A DNA stretch of 64,000 bases from Kosakonia quasisacchari (GTDB taxonomy: Bacteria; Pseudomonadota; Gammaproteobacteria; Enterobacterales; Enterobacteriaceae): assembly GCF_004331415.1 (NCBI RefSeq), contig NZ_SJOP01000015.1, positions 57,422 through 121,421 on the forward strand, read 5' to 3'. Under the pieces are notes generated by a model. The model was not told the origin of the DNA. It did no database searches and saw only the letters and a program-made list of their open reading frames with translations. The position numbers were made by a program, and so were the translations under genes. Of the stretch, positions 17,129 through 24,833 are shown piece after piece (position 1 is the stretch's first letter; each line of letters opens with the position of its first letter).

Positions 17129-17150
17129 AACCCCCGATAATCCGGGGGTT
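17129..17150 (+). terminator. Intrinsic terminator-like hairpin after yiaG
   Basis: AACCCCCG-ATAAT-CGGGGGTT stem-loop 14 bases after the yiaG stop. It is symmetric and also faces the end of the ABC-F gene. The U-tract is short (TTAATAG). Confidence 0.65.
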
Positions 17151-17160
17151 AATAGCCACC

Positions 17161-18780
17161 TTACTCCGCTTTGCAGTGCCAACCCTCTTCCCGCCATACC
17201 AGACTGTGCGTAAGCGTTAATCCCTGAAGAAATGCCTCGTCATGAGACACCACCAGCATCGCGCCAGGAAATGTCGCCAGCGCGGCTTCAATCGCCTGCG
17301 TTGATGCCAGATCGAGGTGGTTGGTCGGCTCATCCAACAGCAGCAACTGCGTGGCATCGCGCCGCCACAATACGCACGCCAGCGCCGCTTTTAACCGCTC
17401 GCCGCCGCTGAGCGCCGCCAGCGGCAGCATCACTTTATCTGCGCCCAGTTGCAGTTGCGCCAGGCGGCTGCGCAGTGCGCCCTCCTCCATCGGCGTATCG
17501 CCAGAATTGAGATGCGCCAGCACCGACAGCGAGAGATCGAGCTGCGATAAATGCTGATCAAGGTACGCGCAGGTGACCGAGCGCTGGCACAGACCGGCGC
17601 GGGGAGCCAGCTCGCCAAGGATCACTTTCAGAAGCGTCGATTTACCGCAACCATTCGGCCCGCGCACTGCCACGCGCATTGGGCCATCCATACGCCAGTT
17701 AAGCGGAGCAAGCGCCACGTGTGGCAGCAGCAAATCCTCCGTAACCAGCACCTGCTTACCGTCGGGAAGATGGCTGCCAGGCAGCGTAAACAGGACCGGC
17801 ATCTCCTCTTCCACCCGCTCGCGCGCCTGGTTAACGGCGGTGTTAAGCGCTTCATTCTGGTCGCTGTGCTGCTTGCGCCAGCTCGCGGGCCGTTCTTTCG
17901 CCGCGTTCTTGTATTTCACACGCTCAAACGAGGCAATATTTAACGTATCGACGGTTCGCAGCGTCTGCGCCGAGCGTCGCTGGCTGGCATCATGCTCTTT
18001 TTGCATCCTGCTACGGGTACGCCGACGCTCATTGGCGGCGTGTTCAAGCCCTGCTCGCGCGGCTTGCTGCTCCGCATCGCGTTGCCGCTGGTAGTCATCA
18101 TAATTGCCGCCATAACTACGCAGCCCACCGGGTGTGAGCTCCAGAATGCGCAGCATCAGCGCCAGTAATTCACGATCGTGGGTCGCCACCAGCGTGCCAC
18201 CGTTTCGCTGCGCCAGTTGCGCGTAAAACCACTCGCGTCCCTGTCTGTCGAGGTGATTTGTGGGTTCATCCAGCAGCAAATAATCCGTATTGGCGATAAA
18301 CGCACTGCACAATAATGCCCGCACACGCTCGCCGCCACTGAGGGTAATGGCAGGTCTATCCGGGGCGAAAGTGGGAAGTCTGGCGTTTGCAAACGCTACA
18401 TCCAGGCGTTCCGGCAGATCCCAGAGCCCTTCAAGCCTGTCGAGATCGTCGGGTTGGTAAGCGCCCTGTTCGATGCGCTGACGGGCAGCGAAAACATCGC
18501 CATAACCAAGCAGTTCCGCCAGCGTAGTCTGCGCAGAAAGCGCGTGCTGCTGTGCAATATACGTATGCGTACCAAAGCGTTCGATATGCCCGTGGGCGGG
18601 TGTTGCCAGGCCGGCCAGCAGACGGAGTAATTGCGTTTTGCCCACACCGTTGCGCCCCACCAGGCCGCACAGCGACGGTTCAAGGGAGAGATTAAGCGGG
18701 CCAAAAAGCGTCTCGCCCGTCGCAAACTGACAGGTGAGCTGATGCAAAATAAAAGCGGGGACTTGGGCGCAATGAGCCAT
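17161..18780 (-). CDS. ABC-F family ATPase (two ABC domains, no membrane part)
   Basis: Soluble 539-aa protein with two tandem ATP-binding domains. Walker A motifs are GRNGVGKT (42-49) and GPNGCGKS (374-381). Signatures are LSGGE at 147-151 and 457-461. Walker B with DEPTNHLD lies at 171-178 and 483-490. The charged linker (about 235-330) is the segment that reaches the ribosomal peptidyl-transferase region in ABC-F factors. It is not one of the four E. coli members (EttA, Uup, YbiT, YheS). Its role may be translation rescue or protection from a ribosome-targeting drug, which is inference. The start is the ATG at 18780, with AGGAG five bases upstream. A GTG at 18786 is too close to that site. 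Confidence 0.85.
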   Translation of the reverse strand: MAHCAQVPAFILHQLTCQFATGETLFGPLNLSLEPSLCGLVGRNGVGKTQLLRLLAGLATPAHGHIERFGTHTYIAQQHALSAQTTLAELLGYGDVFAARQRIEQGAYQPDDLDRLEGLWDLPERLDVAFANARLPTFAPDRPAITLSGGERVRALLCSAFIANTDYLLLDEPTNHLDRQGREWFYAQLAQRNGGTLVATHDRELLALMLRILELTPGGLRSYGGNYDDYQRQRDAEQQAARAGLEHAANERRRTRSRMQKEHDASQRRSAQTLRTVDTLNIASFERVKYKNAAKERPASWRKQHSDQNEALNTAVNQARERVEEEMPVLFTLPGSHLPDGKQVLVTEDLLLPHVALAPLNWRMDGPMRVAVRGPNGCGKSTLLKVILGELAPRAGLCQRSVTCAYLDQHLSQLDLSLSVLAHLNSGDTPMEEGALRSRLAQLQLGADKVMLPLAALSGGERLKAALACVLWRRDATQLLLLDEPTNHLDLASTQAIEAALATFPGAMLVVSHDEAFLQGLTLTHSLVWREEGWHCKAE

Positions 18781-19193
18781 AAGCACTCCTGAATGAAATC
18801 AATACATCCCCTGCCGACGCCTGCGCGTTTAGCAAGGATCCGAGTTCATCAGTCGTGTTTGTTCATTTTTAGAGAGCGCTCCGGTGAGACGAGATATTCG
18901 TCGGCGCAAAGGATAGCCGCATCATTTCTCCTCTTCAAGATTAAATTTTCACCACCTCGTCATAAAGGCGCTAATCATTTGCATGTTATTGCCGATGAAT
19001 AAGGTGACTTAACTAAAAGTAGCAGGCCGTGCGTGTAAACCGGGAAGAGAATTTCACAAAGGAAACAACGAAACAGCGCGTGATGTGAAAACACAACGAT
19101 GTTGAAACGTTAAGCCGCATTCATCAGGGAAGAGAGCGACCCCGGGCGCTTTGCATTGTCCTTTTTAGACAATGAATAACCAGACGAGAATGA
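18781..19193. promoter_or_regulatory. Divergent region between the ABC-F gene and the CheY/CheC/GGDEF operon
   Basis: About 410 bases. On the reverse strand two tiny ORFs precede the ABC-F gene: MNKHD (18849-18866) and MNSDPC (18829-18849), joined by a TGATG overlap. On the forward strand TAATCATT (18972-18979), 11 bases and GCCGATGA (18991-18998) resemble the sigma-28 consensus TAAAGTTT-N11-GCCGATAA. That would give the forward operon a leader of about 190 bases. Both readings are candidates only. Confidence 0.4.
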
Positions 19194-19565
19194 ATGATGT
19201 CGAAATATATCCTGATTGTCGATGACAGCCGCCTGTCACGCATGATTTCACGCCAGTATGTGCTCAACCTGCACGGGGACTGGAAAATCGACGAGGCCGG
19301 AACGGGCGAAGAGGCGATCGAACTGGCATCAGCAAACACACCTTATGCGATTTTACTGGATGTAAACATGCCAGGTATTGGCGGCATGGAAACCGCTTCG
19401 CGCATCCGCCAGACGCACCCTGGCACACATATCATTCTGCTCACCGCCAACGTTCAGAACTCTATACAAACCGCTGCACAAGCGCTTGGTGTTGGCTTCC
19501 TGCCAAAACCGCTGAAAGAGCCGCAACTCCACGCCTTGTTGAACGGACTGGAGGCACATCCATGA
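19194..19565 (+). CDS. Single-domain CheY-like response regulator
   Basis: A 123-aa stand-alone receiver domain. The phospho-acceptor Asp56 (LLDVNMPG), acidic pair Asp10-Asp11, switch Thr84 (LLTAN) and Lys105 (LPKP) are all present, so it should be phosphorylated. It has no output domain and must act through partners. It is the first gene of a three-gene operon; its TGA overlaps the ATG of the CheC-like gene. No histidine kinase is nearby, so the phosphoryl donor is encoded elsewhere. It is not the chemotaxis CheY of E. coli by context or by close sequence. Two adjacent ATG codons (19194, 19197) could start it. Confidence 0.9.
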   Translation: MMSKYILIVDDSRLSRMISRQYVLNLHGDWKIDEAGTGEEAIELASANTPYAILLDVNMPGIGGMETASRIRQTHPGTHIILLTANVQNSIQTAAQALGVGFLPKPLKEPQLHALLNGLEAHP

Positions 19566-20203
19566 GTGAATTGCCGGATATCAGCGAAATTGAAACCGAC
19601 AGCCTGATGGAGATCTTCAACATCGGCGTCGGCCAGGCCGCCGCCGCAATGAGCAATATCGTCAATGAAGAAGTGCGGATGTCGGTGCCGACAATCCGCT
19701 TTACGCCACGCTCTGAAGCCGCTGATGAGCTGGGGGCGGGCATATCGTTATTCGGCATTAGCCAGCATTTTGAGGGCGCTTATGCTACCGAAGCGATTTT
19801 GATGTTTCCTGAAGCCGCCAGTTTTGAAATTGTGCGCATGATGGTGGGCGATCTGATCCCAGCGCATGAACTGGGCGAGATGGAACGCGAAGCGATGAGC
19901 GAAATTGGCAATATTGTGCTCAACGCCTGTGTCGGGACGCTGGCCAATATGTTCCAGAAAGAGCTACAAGGTTCGCTACCCGTGGTTCGCGTGGGCAGCA
20001 GCAAGCAGATCCTCAACCCAAACAAAGATGACAACGACCCGCTGGTGATGATGTTGCGCATCGATTTTGCGCTTGAGCGCCAGCAAATTCAGGGGTATCT
20101 CGCCTTTATCCTTGATATGTCTGCGCTGCGTGACTTACGTGAACAGATCCGGCTTTATATCAGCCGCTTAGAAACCGGCAGTGTTCCAGACGGAATGCAT
20201 TGA
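19562..20203 (+). CDS. CheC/CheX-like CheY-phosphate phosphatase
   Basis: A 213-aa protein with two copies of the CheC active-site pattern D/S-x3-E-x2-N-x22-P. The first is Asp13, Glu17, Asn20, Pro43. The second is Glu110, Glu114, Asn117, Pro140. The spacing is exact in both, so both sites look usable. CheC proteins dephosphorylate CheY-P in many bacteria, but E. coli uses the unrelated CheZ. Here the likely substrate is the receiver encoded just upstream, whose gene it overlaps by four bases (ATGA). It is coupled at the other end to a diguanylate cyclase gene. The assignment rests on motif spacing and context. Confidence 0.88.
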   Translation: MSELPDISEIETDSLMEIFNIGVGQAAAAMSNIVNEEVRMSVPTIRFTPRSEAADELGAGISLFGISQHFEGAYATEAILMFPEAASFEIVRMMVGDLIPAHELGEMEREAMSEIGNIVLNACVGTLANMFQKELQGSLPVVRVGSSKQILNPNKDDNDPLVMMLRIDFALERQQIQGYLAFILDMSALRDLREQIRLYISRLETGSVPDGMH

Positions 20204-20205
20204 AA

Positions 20206-21177
20206 ATGAAAGATAAGTTGTTGTTTGATGCCTTTTCATCCTTAAGCCTCGGTGTGATCATTGTTGACGCACAGTACCGTATCGCCCTGTGGAACGCGTG
20301 GTTAGAAATGCACACCGGGCGTGCAGCCTGCGACACGGTTGGCGAGGATTTTTTTAGCGTATTCCCCGATCTGGCCTGTCACCGCGTCGGCGATGCGATT
20401 CGTCAGGCTATTGACCACAATTTATCTGCCCTGCTTTCGCAATCTTTGCACCGTTCACCCTTCCCGCTCTACGCCGAACCTTCACGCCCCGGCGCGCGCC
20501 TGAGCCAAGCGGTAACGATTGTGCCATTAGGCGATAGTGAACGGTATTGCCTGATTCAGATAGCCGATGTCACCGCCGCCGTGCGCCGCGAATCATTACT
20601 GCGCGAACAGGCGCATGAGCTGCTGTCACAATCGCTTTCGGATGGGCTTACCGGCGTTGGCAACCGCCGTTATTTCGACCTTTGCATTGAGCGTGAATGG
20701 CGCGCCAGCAAGCGCAATAACAAGCCGCTGTCGCTGCTGCTGATTGATGTGGATTACTTCAAGCTTTATAACGATTGCAATGGCCACCAGCGCGGCGATG
20801 AGTGTTTACAGCAAATTGCTATGGCGATGCGCGGTGCGCTGAAAAAACCTGCCGATGTCCTGTTCCGTTATGGTGGAGAGGAGTTCTGCGCCCTGCTACC
20901 CGAAACCCGCTGTGCCGATGCCGTTGAGCTCGCCGAGACACTCCGCACCAGCGTACAGCTACTGGATTTGCCCCACACCAGTTCCCCCGGTGGTATCGTC
21001 AGCGTCAGTATTGGTGTCGCCAGTCTCTGCCAGAAAAACCACACCGAGTACGGGCAGCTTATCCAGAGCGCCGACAATGCGTTGTATGAAGCTAAGCGCG
21101 CAGGCCGTAACAACGTTCGCGTCAATTCCACGTTTACGCCGTTCGTCCCTTACCCCGGCGAGCAAAACACGCCGTAG
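20206..21177 (+). CDS. PAS-GGDEF diguanylate cyclase
   Basis: Predicted cytoplasmic cyclase making c-di-GMP from GTP. Residues 1-125 form a PAS-like sensor domain (GVIIVDAQYRIALWNAW). A coiled-coil linker (about 125-145) follows, then a GGDEF domain (about 146-310) with an intact active-site GGEEF at 223-227 and metal/GTP residues in LLIDVDYFKLYND. The usual inhibitory RxxD five residues before GGEEF reads KPAD (214-217), so product feedback may be weak. No transmembrane segment is seen. A TTG at 20200 overlapping the previous stop is an alternative start. Being last in the operon suggests that the CheY/CheC pair feeds into cyclase control, which is inference. Confidence 0.88.
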   Translation: MKDKLLFDAFSSLSLGVIIVDAQYRIALWNAWLEMHTGRAACDTVGEDFFSVFPDLACHRVGDAIRQAIDHNLSALLSQSLHRSPFPLYAEPSRPGARLSQAVTIVPLGDSERYCLIQIADVTAAVRRESLLREQAHELLSQSLSDGLTGVGNRRYFDLCIEREWRASKRNNKPLSLLLIDVDYFKLYNDCNGHQRGDECLQQIAMAMRGALKKPADVLFRYGGEEFCALLPETRCADAVELAETLRTSVQLLDLPHTSSPGGIVSVSIGVASLCQKNHTEYGQLIQSADNALYEAKRAGRNNVRVNSTFTPFVPYPGEQNTP

Positions 21178-21193
21178 CCCTGACGCCAGACAT

Positions 21194-21219
21194 AAAAAAA
21201 CCCGCCGCAGCGGGTTTTT
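21194..21219. terminator. Bidirectional terminator between the GGDEF gene and glyS
   Basis: CCCGC-CGCA-GCGGG stem flanked by seven A on the left and five T on the right, lying between two converging genes. Confidence 0.88.
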
Positions 21220-21233
21220 CATAGCAATGATAA

Positions 21234-23303
21234 TTACTGCAACAGAGAGATATCCGCAACTTGCAGGAACAATTCACGCAGTTTAGACAGCAATGTCAGA
21301 CGGTTGATACGCACGTCTTTGTCGTCAGCATTCACCATCACGTTCTCAAAGAACTCATCCACCGGCTCGCGCAACTGCGCCAGTTCGATTAATGCGTCCT
21401 GGTAACGGCCTTCAGCAAAGTACGGCTGCAGTTTATCGCGCAGCACCACTAAGTTGCCCGCCAGCTTGATTTCCGCTGCTTCTTTCAGCACCGAGGCGTG
21501 AACGATGTCGTTCAGCGTCTCGTCGGATTTCGCCAGGATATTGGAAACGCGCTTGTTTGCTGCCGCCAGCGCCGCCGCTTCGTCGAGCGTACGGAAGTGC
21601 GAAACCGCCTTCATACGCGCATCGAAATCGGCCGGTTTGGTCGGACGACGCGCCAGCACCGCCTGAATGGTATCAACGCTGTAACCTTCGTCCTGATACC
21701 AGGCACGGAAACGACCCAGCATAAAGTCGATCACATCATCGACCACTTTCGCGTTGGTCAGCTTGTCGCCGTACAGACGCACCGCTTCTTCGGTCAGGGT
21801 TTGCAGATCCAGCGCCAGGTTCTTCTCAACGATAATACGCAGTACGCCCAGCGCGGCGCGCCGCAGTGCGAACGGGTCTTTATCGCCTTTCGGATGCTGG
21901 CCGATACCGAAGATCCCCGCGAGGGTGTCCATCTTATCGGCAATCGCCAGTGCACAAGCAATCGGGTTCGACGGCAGTTCATCACCGGCAAAACGCGGCT
22001 GGTACTGTTCGTTCAGCGCCACAGCAACGTCTTCTGCTTCACCGTCGTGACGCGCATAGTGCATGCCCATCACGCCCTGGGTGTCGGTGAATTCGAACAC
22101 CATGTTGGTCATCAGGTCGCATTTGGAGAGCAGGCCCGCGCGCGTGGCGTGATTTACATCCGCGCCAATCTGCCCCGCAATCCAGCCCGCCAGCGCCTGA
22201 ATACGGTCGGTCTTATCGCGCAGCGTACCCAGCTGTTGCTGGAACAGCACGGTTTGCAGACGCGGCAGATGATCTTCGAGGCGTTTTTTGCGGTCGGTAT
22301 TGAAGAAGAACTCGGCATCCGCCAGACGCGGACGCACCACTTTTTCGTTACCAGAGATAATCTGTTGCGGATCTTTCGATTCGATGTTAGCGACGAAGAT
22401 AAAATTCGGCAGCAGTTTGCCGTCATTGCCATACACCGGGAAGTATTTCTGGTCACCTTTCATGGTGTAAACCAGCGCTTCAGCCGGAACAGCAAGGAAT
22501 TTCTCTTCAAACTTCGCGGTCAGCACCACTGGCCATTCAACCAGAGAAGTCACTTCTTCCAGCAGGCTGTCGCTCAGATCGGCATTGCCGCCAATCTTAC
22601 GCGCCGCTGCTTCAGCATCCGCTTTGATTTTCGCTTTACGCGCATCGTAATCGGCAACCACTTTGCCGCGCTCCAGCAGAATTTGCGGGTACTGATCGGC
22701 GTTGTCGATGGTGAACTCCGGCTCACCCATAAAGCGATGGCCGCGAATCACGCGATCGGACTGAATGCCAAGAATCGTCGCTGGAATCACGGTGTCACCC
22801 AGCAACAGCGTGACGGTGTGAACCGGGCGCACAAAGTGCACATCCGACGCGCCCCAGCGCATCAGTTTCGGGATCGGCAGCTTGCCAAGCGAGTTGGCAA
22901 TCATGTTCGGCAGCAGCGCTTCTACGTTTTCGCCTTTAACATGCGCGCGATAGAGCAGCCATTCACCTTTGTCGGTGGTCAAACGCTCGGCCTGATCGAC
23001 AGTGATGCCGCAACCGCGCGCCCAACCTTCAGCCGCTTTGCTCGGCTTACCTTCAGCGTCAAACGCCTGGGCGATCGCCGGGCCGCGTTTTTCAACTTCG
23101 CGATCCGGCTGGGATGCCGCCAGTTTGGCGACTTTTACCGCCAGACGCCGCGGCGCGGCGAACCACTGCACGTCGCCGTGGGTCACACCCGCTGCATCCA
23201 GCTCAGCGGTAACGTTGGCAGCGAAGGACTCGGCCAGGCTGCGCAATGCTTTTGGTGGCAGCTCTTCTGTGCCGATTTCCACCAGGAAAGTTTTCTCAGA
23301 CAT
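21234..23303 (-). CDS. glyS: Glycine--tRNA ligase, beta subunit
   Basis: The 689 aa match the E. coli GlyS subunit in length and sequence. With GlyQ it forms the alpha2-beta2 glycyl-tRNA synthetase. The beta chain carries tRNA recognition, with an HD-like region in the middle and a C-terminal DALR anticodon-binding-like domain. The start MSEKTFLVEIGTEELPPKALRSLAESF is the conserved N-terminus. It lies 9 bases after glyQ in one operon and ends at a terminator shared with the opposite gene. Confidence 0.97.
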   Translation of the reverse strand: MSEKTFLVEIGTEELPPKALRSLAESFAANVTAELDAAGVTHGDVQWFAAPRRLAVKVAKLAASQPDREVEKRGPAIAQAFDAEGKPSKAAEGWARGCGITVDQAERLTTDKGEWLLYRAHVKGENVEALLPNMIANSLGKLPIPKLMRWGASDVHFVRPVHTVTLLLGDTVIPATILGIQSDRVIRGHRFMGEPEFTIDNADQYPQILLERGKVVADYDARKAKIKADAEAAARKIGGNADLSDSLLEEVTSLVEWPVVLTAKFEEKFLAVPAEALVYTMKGDQKYFPVYGNDGKLLPNFIFVANIESKDPQQIISGNEKVVRPRLADAEFFFNTDRKKRLEDHLPRLQTVLFQQQLGTLRDKTDRIQALAGWIAGQIGADVNHATRAGLLSKCDLMTNMVFEFTDTQGVMGMHYARHDGEAEDVAVALNEQYQPRFAGDELPSNPIACALAIADKMDTLAGIFGIGQHPKGDKDPFALRRAALGVLRIIVEKNLALDLQTLTEEAVRLYGDKLTNAKVVDDVIDFMLGRFRAWYQDEGYSVDTIQAVLARRPTKPADFDARMKAVSHFRTLDEAAALAAANKRVSNILAKSDETLNDIVHASVLKEAAEIKLAGNLVVLRDKLQPYFAEGRYQDALIELAQLREPVDEFFENVMVNADDKDVRINRLTLLSKLRELFLQVADISLLQ

Positions 23304-23312
23304 GGCCGCCTC

Positions 23313-24224
23313 TTATTTATTTCTGTTACACATCGGGAAGCCAAGGGCTTCACGGGAAGCGTAATACGCTTCAGCCACTGCTTTGGTCAGCGTGCGGATG
23401 CGCAGAATATAGCGCTGACGTTCCGTCACGGAGATAGCTTTACGCGCATCCAGCAGGTTGAAGCTATGGGCGGCCTTCAGAATGCGCTCGTAGGCAGGCA
23501 GCGGCAACGGGTTTTCCAGCGCCAGCAACTGCTGAGCTTCTTTTTCATACTGCTCGAAGCAGCTGAACAGGAAGTCGACATCCGCGTATTCGAAGTTGTA
23601 GGTGGATTGCTCCACTTCGTTCTGATGGAACACGTCGCCGTAAGTGGTTTTACCCAGCGGGCCGTCGCTCCAGACCAGGTCGTAAACACTGTCCACGCCC
23701 TGAATGTACATGGCCAGACGTTCCAGACCGTAGGTGATTTCACCGGTAACCGGTTTACACTCCAGACCGCCAACCTGCTGGAAGTAGGTAAACTGCGTTA
23801 CTTCCATGCCGTTTAACCACACTTCCCAACCCAGACCCCAGGCACCCAGCGTCGGGTTTTCCCAGTTGTCTTCCACGAAACGAATATCGTGAATGGTCGG
23901 ATCCATACCCAGCTCTTTCAGTGACCCGAGGTACAGCTCCTGAATGTTATCCGGAGACGGTTTAATCACCACCTGGAACTGATAATAGTGCTGTAAACGA
24001 TTCGGGTTTTCGCCATAGCGCCCATCGGTCGGACGGCGGGAAGGTTGCACATACGCGGTAGCCATCGGTTCTGGCCCCAGTGCACGCAGGCTGGTCATCG
24101 GGTGTGAGGTACCGGCGCCCACTTCCATGTCCAAAGGTTGAACAATGGTACAGCCCTGACGAGCCCAATAATCCTGTAAGGTCAGGATCAGACCCTGAAA
24201 GGTCCTGGTATCAAACTTTTGCAT
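23313..24224 (-). CDS. glyQ: Glycine--tRNA ligase, alpha subunit
   Basis: Catalytic subunit (303 aa, as in E. coli) of the heterotetrameric class II glycyl-tRNA synthetase that activates glycine and charges tRNA-Gly. Conserved segments include MQKFDTRTFQGLILTLQDYWA at the start, EVGAGTSHPMTSLRALGP and the class II motif region PSRRPTDGRYGENPNRLQHYY. First gene of glyQS. Confidence 0.97.
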   Translation of the reverse strand: MQKFDTRTFQGLILTLQDYWARQGCTIVQPLDMEVGAGTSHPMTSLRALGPEPMATAYVQPSRRPTDGRYGENPNRLQHYYQFQVVIKPSPDNIQELYLGSLKELGMDPTIHDIRFVEDNWENPTLGAWGLGWEVWLNGMEVTQFTYFQQVGGLECKPVTGEITYGLERLAMYIQGVDSVYDLVWSDGPLGKTTYGDVFHQNEVEQSTYNFEYADVDFLFSCFEQYEKEAQQLLALENPLPLPAYERILKAAHSFNLLDARKAISVTERQRYILRIRTLTKAVAEAYYASREALGFPMCNRNK

Positions 24225-24360
24225 ATTCTTTCGTGCTGGATACGTGTGGATTTATAGGAAGCGCCCAGTATACCCGCTGGCTGCAAGATATACAGTACGA
24301 AACGGATTTGTTTAAGGAAAATTGGGGAAAGCGCGCGCCGCCGGACGGGAATCTAGCGGT

Positions 24361-24660
24361 CTAGCGCATCGAAAGGTGTAAAAATTGGCCTTCCGCGTCA
24401 AAAGTGCAGACAAAGGCTTCCCGGCGCGGTGTCATACCCCGCATTTCATAGCTGCCCTGAAATTGCTCAAAGCCGGTGACATTAATTTGCTGTACGCCCG
24501 TGTTGTAGCGGCGCGCGGCATTTTGTCTGCACAAATTTTCCATATCCAGCGAATGTTCCGGGCCAGGCCGCGCTTTTTGCGCTTTCTGCGCGGGAATATC
24601 CGAAGAGGCGCTGCAGCCAGCTAATAGCAGCACCAGTGCGGGAACAATACACTTCATCAT
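24361..24660 (-). CDS. ysaB: Small lipoprotein YsaB
   Basis: A 99-aa lipoprotein, the same length as E. coli YsaB. The signal peptide ends in LLAGC, with the lipidated cysteine near residue 17. The C-terminal part (NVTGFEQFQGSYEMRGMTPRREAFVCTFDAEG) is the conserved core and holds a likely Cys-Cys disulfide. Function unknown. Two adjacent ATG codons (24660, 24657) are possible starts; the first gives the E. coli length. It lies between glyQ and the divergent wecH as in E. coli. Confidence 0.88.
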   Translation of the reverse strand: MMKCIVPALVLLLAGCSASSDIPAQKAQKARPGPEHSLDMENLCRQNAARRYNTGVQQINVTGFEQFQGSYEMRGMTPRREAFVCTFDAEGQFLHLSMR

Positions 24661-24760
24661 TTTTATCACTGCCTGCTTGCGGGCTGTTATTTTTAAAGGC
24701 GTGGGACGCAAATTTTGCAAATCTGCGCGAAACGCACAAGCGAGAGCGGGAAAACTCAGA

Positions 24761-24786
24761 ATTATCTAATGAGATAGGTAGATAAT
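24761..24786. promoter_or_regulatory. Perfect 8-bp dyad before wecH
   Basis: ATTATCTA (24761-24768) and TAGATAAT (24779-24786) with a 10-base spacer, about 50 bases before the wecH start. The layout suits an operator for a dimeric repressor. No known regulator was recognised. Confidence 0.45.
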
Positions 24787-24833
24787 CTAACAGTCAGAGA
24801 GGATTTATCTTTAACGTGAAAACAGAGGAACTG

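Noticed and set aside
21498..23816. 772-codon open frame on the forward strand
   Set aside because: It is antisense to glyS and part of glyQ. It comes from codon bias in the real genes.
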